Below are positions 61,624 to 64,000 of a stretch of DNA of 64,000 nt, one piece after another. Position 1 is the first letter of the stretch; every line of letters begins with the position of its first letter. Source of the DNA: Treponema sp. (GTDB lineage Bacteria > Spirochaetota > Spirochaetia > Treponematales > Treponemataceae); assembly GCA_016294035.1 (NCBI GenBank), contig JAEDCT010000008.1, positions 29,871 through 93,870 of the forward strand. Direction: 5' to 3'. The notes under the pieces were generated by a model. The model had not been told where the DNA came from and did no database searches. It was given only the letters and a program-made list of their open reading frames with translations. The translations under genes and the position numbers were made by a program.

Positions 61624-62301
61624 TTAGAAATGGACTGTAATACCTGCAGATGGAATGATGTTGAATCCATGTTTTCTGATGAATGAAGTATCATAGTTAT
61701 CAAACTCTTCTCTGGTTGAATGAATATGATAGTCATAATCAATTATTTCGTATCCAAAAAGATCATATGTTCCAAGAAGGTTTACTCCAATTCCGACTTT
61801 TTTTGAAATGCGGTATGAAAAAGAAATATCTGCTCCAACGCCTAGATTTGCTTCTGCAATTGCAATGTCATTCTTGTATCTCGATGTAGTTGCCATCCAT
61901 GCATCACCACCAATTCCTGCTGTCAGAAGAAGTGAAAGGCGATTTGTGTGAACAGGACTGAATCCCACACCGGCATAGGTATTGAAAAGGGTTCCAATAT
62001 CGTTATCATGTCCCAGATCATCAGTGACAAATATTGACAATGATCCGTTGAGAAGAAAACCAAATCCATTGTTCTTGTTGATTGACATGTACTGCGTATA
62101 CCAGCCAAATCCATCAGTGGTAATATTATTATAATCATCTGATGCATCTTTGTAGTAAAATTTTGATCCGGCGACCTGAATACCAGCAGAAAGTATTTTG
62201 TCCCATTCAGAATCTGATTCAGTTTCGGTTTCTTCGGCAAAAGCAGTTGCAGTAAATATTGAAAGAACTGCTGCAACAAAAACAATTTTTGAAAAACTCA
62301 T
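61624..62301 (-). CDS. Predicted outer-membrane beta-barrel protein, unknown function
   Basis: A 225-residue protein with a signal peptide (MSFSKIVFVAAVLSIFTATAFA). The mature part is aromatic- and glycine-rich in alternating strands (GVGFSPVHTNRLSLLLTAGIGGDAWM; NLGVGADISFSYRISKKVGIGVN) and ends IIPSAGITVHF, a C-terminal Phe as in outer-membrane barrels. A GAGG ribosome-binding site lies before the ATG. It is a single gene, like the barrel protein at 3.1 kb, to which it shows no obvious similarity. Confidence 0.65.
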   Translation of the reverse strand: MSFSKIVFVAAVLSIFTATAFAEETETESDSEWDKILSAGIQVAGSKFYYKDASDDYNNITTDGFGWYTQYMSINKNNGFGFLLNGSLSIFVTDDLGHDNDIGTLFNTYAGVGFSPVHTNRLSLLLTAGIGGDAWMATTSRYKNDIAIAEANLGVGADISFSYRISKKVGIGVNLLGTYDLFGYEIIDYDYHIHSTREEFDNYDTSFIRKHGFNIIPSAGITVHF

Positions 62302-62520
62302 ATATACCTCATCAAGAAAATATAACTAACTTTTTTCAATGGCTGCATCCTACCATAAATATTTGAGTAAAAAACAGTATCTGGAAAAATTTACGCATTA
62401 TTTGGCGAATTTGGTGTAATTGAAATAAATCATGGAATGGTCTAAACTGAAAAAAACTATGTTACCTTTAATAGTCATGATTCAGGATTATTATGGGTGT
62501 CAAAGGGTATGAGGTAATCT

Positions 62521-63882
62521 ATGATTTTTTCTCCAGTTGAAATTGAAGAAACAGTAAATATGTTTATGCGTCATAAACTTGACGTTCGCTGTATTACAAT
62601 GGGTATTTCACTTCTTGATTGTGCAGACAGCGATCCTAAGCGTGCATGCGACAGGATTTATGACAAGATTATGAAAAAAGCAGGAAACCTTGTAAAAACA
62701 GGACAGGATATTGAAAAGGAATACGGTGTTCCAATTATCAACAAGCGAATTTCTGTAACACCAATTTCACTTGTAGCTGGAGCAAGCAATGCAAAGTCAT
62801 ATGTGGATTACTGCAAGACACTGGATAAGTGTGCAAAGGAGCTAGGCGTTAACTTCCTTGGTGGATTTTCGGCTTTGGTTCAAAAAGGGATCACGCCTGC
62901 AGACAGGATTCTCATGGAATCAATTCCTGAAGCTCTGGCAACAACAAATTTTGTTTGTTCAAGCGTAAATGTTGGCTCGACAAAATCTGGAATAAATATG
63001 GATGCAGTTAAGATTATGGGAGACGTAATCAAGAAGACTGCAGATTTGTCTAAGGACTGTGAGTGTAACGGATGTGCAAAACTAGTTATTTTCTGTAATG
63101 CACCAGAAGACAATCCGTTTATGGCTGGAGCTTTCCACGGACCTGGAGAAGCAGATTCAGTTATCAATGTTGGAGTTTCAGGACCTGGAGTTATCCTTGC
63201 TGCTGCACGTGAATTTAAGGGTCGTCCACTCAATGAACTTGCTGATGGAATCAAGAAAATGGCATTCAAGATTACCCGCATGGGACAGATGGTAGGTTCG
63301 GAGGCTGCAAAGCGTCTTGGTGTTGATTTTGGAATTCTTGATCTTTCCCTTGCACCAACACCTGCAGTTGGAGATTCAGTTGCACGTATTATTGAAGAAA
63401 TGGGAATTGAGGGTTGCGGTGGACCAGGAACAACAGCAGCACTTGCAATGCTCACTGATATGGTAAAAAAGGGTGGAGTAATGGCTTCTACAAATGTTGG
63501 AGGTCTTTCAGGTGCATTCATTCCGGTTTCAGAAGATGAAGGAATGATTAATGCAGTTAAGACCGGTTCAATCTGCCTTGAAAAGCTTGAAGCAATGACA
63601 ACAGTATGTTCAGTTGGACTTGATATGATTGCAATTCCGGGTGATACACCAGCAACAACAATTTCTGGAATCATGGCAGATGAATTTGCAATTGGTATGG
63701 TAAATTCAAAGACAACAGCAGTTCGAATTATTCCGGCACCAGGAAAGAAAGCTGGTGAATGGGTAGAATTCGGTGGACTTCTTGGTGGAATGCCATGTAT
63801 GAATGTAAGTAAATTCAGCTGTGCCGATTTCATAAATAGAGGTGGCAGAATTCCAGCTCCAATTCATAGTTTCAGAAACTAG
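62521..63882 (+). CDS. PFL-family protein (UPF0210/DUF711)
   Basis: A 453-residue protein matching the UPF0210 family in length and motifs: DVRCITMGISLLDC, NKRISVTPISLVAG, FLGGFSALVQKGITPAD, GAFHGPGEADSVINVGVSGPGV, DLSLAPTPAVGDSVARI and a glycine-rich C-terminal half. Its structure is related to pyruvate-formate-lyase-like barrels but it has no glycyl-radical site, and the function is unknown. In many bacteria it follows a small ACT-domain gene; no such gene is seen upstream here. A GAGGT ribosome-binding site precedes the ATG. Confidence 0.93.
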   Translation: MIFSPVEIEETVNMFMRHKLDVRCITMGISLLDCADSDPKRACDRIYDKIMKKAGNLVKTGQDIEKEYGVPIINKRISVTPISLVAGASNAKSYVDYCKTLDKCAKELGVNFLGGFSALVQKGITPADRILMESIPEALATTNFVCSSVNVGSTKSGINMDAVKIMGDVIKKTADLSKDCECNGCAKLVIFCNAPEDNPFMAGAFHGPGEADSVINVGVSGPGVILAAAREFKGRPLNELADGIKKMAFKITRMGQMVGSEAAKRLGVDFGILDLSLAPTPAVGDSVARIIEEMGIEGCGGPGTTAALAMLTDMVKKGGVMASTNVGGLSGAFIPVSEDEGMINAVKTGSICLEKLEAMTTVCSVGLDMIAIPGDTPATTISGIMADEFAIGMVNSKTTAVRIIPAPGKKAGEWVEFGGLLGGMPCMNVSKFSCADFINRGGRIPAPIHSFRN

Positions 63883-63958
63883 GTGCGTCGCGGCTGACAA
63901 AGCCCTTTAGTTTTCGGAGGACCACTGAAAAAGGTCTCCAATTTTAAGGCCTGAAAAA

Positions 63959-64000
63959 AAAGCCAGATTTTTGAGAAAAAAATCTCATAAATCTGGCTTT
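63959..64000. terminator. Hairpin at the right edge, terminator-like
   Basis: AAAGCCAGATTT (63959-63970) pairs with AAATCTGGCTTT (63989-64000), and an inner TGAGA (63972-63976) pairs with TCTCA (63983-63987). The T run expected after it lies outside the window. A smaller hairpin GGA(G)GACC/GGTCTCC lies at about 63915-63938. Confidence 0.6.

Noticed and set aside
62302..62520. Spacer before the PFL gene searched for the small ACT-domain gene that often accompanies it
   Set aside because: No frame of the expected length or motif was found.
1..64000. tRNA, rRNA, prophage, transposase and toxin-antitoxin genes
   Set aside because: No cloverleaf with a TTCGA arm, no rRNA stretch and no characteristic protein motif was seen on either strand.

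Overview
The window looks like the origin-proximal part of a chromosome from a low-GC spirochaete, most likely a host-associated Treponema; the species cannot be fixed from the sequence alone. Supporting signs are the AT-rich base composition, the dnaA-dnaN-recF block facing away from gyrB-gyrA, a FlgM-type anti-sigma factor, BspA-type leucine-rich repeats, several small outer-membrane beta-barrel proteins, and densely packed short operons. No phage, transposase, CRISPR array, rRNA or tRNA was seen.

Layout. 0-4.8 kb (minus): an efflux adaptor (cut by the window edge) with its TolC-like partner, a cytidylate-kinase-like protein, a beta-barrel protein and an RluA-type pseudouridine synthase. 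4.88-5.02 kb: copy A of a 138-nt structured RNA element. 5.1-10.6 kb: RNA methyltransferases (THUMP type, TrmH type, RsmI), a TetR regulator, a PrsW-like membrane protease, an alcohol dehydrogenase and FlgM. 10.7-15.8 kb (plus): FtsK, a GH18-like hydrolase and a GGDEF protein. 15.9-21.7 kb (minus): a fused PyrK-PyrD, RecF, DnaN, an AT-rich DnaA-box spacer (probable oriC) and DnaA. 21.8-26.4 kb (plus): GyrB and GyrA. 26.4-33.3 kb: a DMT transporter, AraC regulator, PNPOx-like protein, copy B of the structured RNA, a periplasmic protein with a decayed beta-barrel gene behind it, a flavodoxin/TetR pair divergent from a HAD phosphatase, threonine aldolase and a small membrane protein. 33.35-34.34 kb: about 1 kb without genes, carrying four parS sites, two DnaA-box-like sequences and several hairpins; a fifth perfect parS lies inside the neighbouring N-acetylglutamate synthase gene. 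34.3-44.9 kb: arginine synthesis, an unknown 567-residue protein, a histidine phosphatase, CinA-type amidase, LspA, an ATPase-HDOD protein, and a pectinesterase-like protein followed by a KDG-type kinase. 44.8-51.7 kb (minus): an AddA/AddB helicase-nuclease pair. 52-64 kb: PurL, a thioredoxin-fold lipoprotein, two CNNM/CBS proteins, a second RluA-type synthase, a BspA-like protein, a beta-barrel protein and a PFL/UPF0210 protein.

How it fits together. DnaA, DnaN, RecF, gyrase, FtsK, the parS cluster and AddAB form a replication, segregation and repair neighbourhood. Genes diverge around dnaA, as expected when transcription follows replication. The two most notable observations are (1) the two gapless 138-nt copies of a structured RNA with compensatory changes in three helices and a conserved possible loop pseudoknot, in unrelated gene contexts, and (2) a recurrent promoter arrangement in which a good -10 box lies exactly 6 nt before the start codon with no Shine-Dalgarno sequence, implying that many transcripts here are leaderless. 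Functions are assigned by reading motifs in the translations; no database search was possible.
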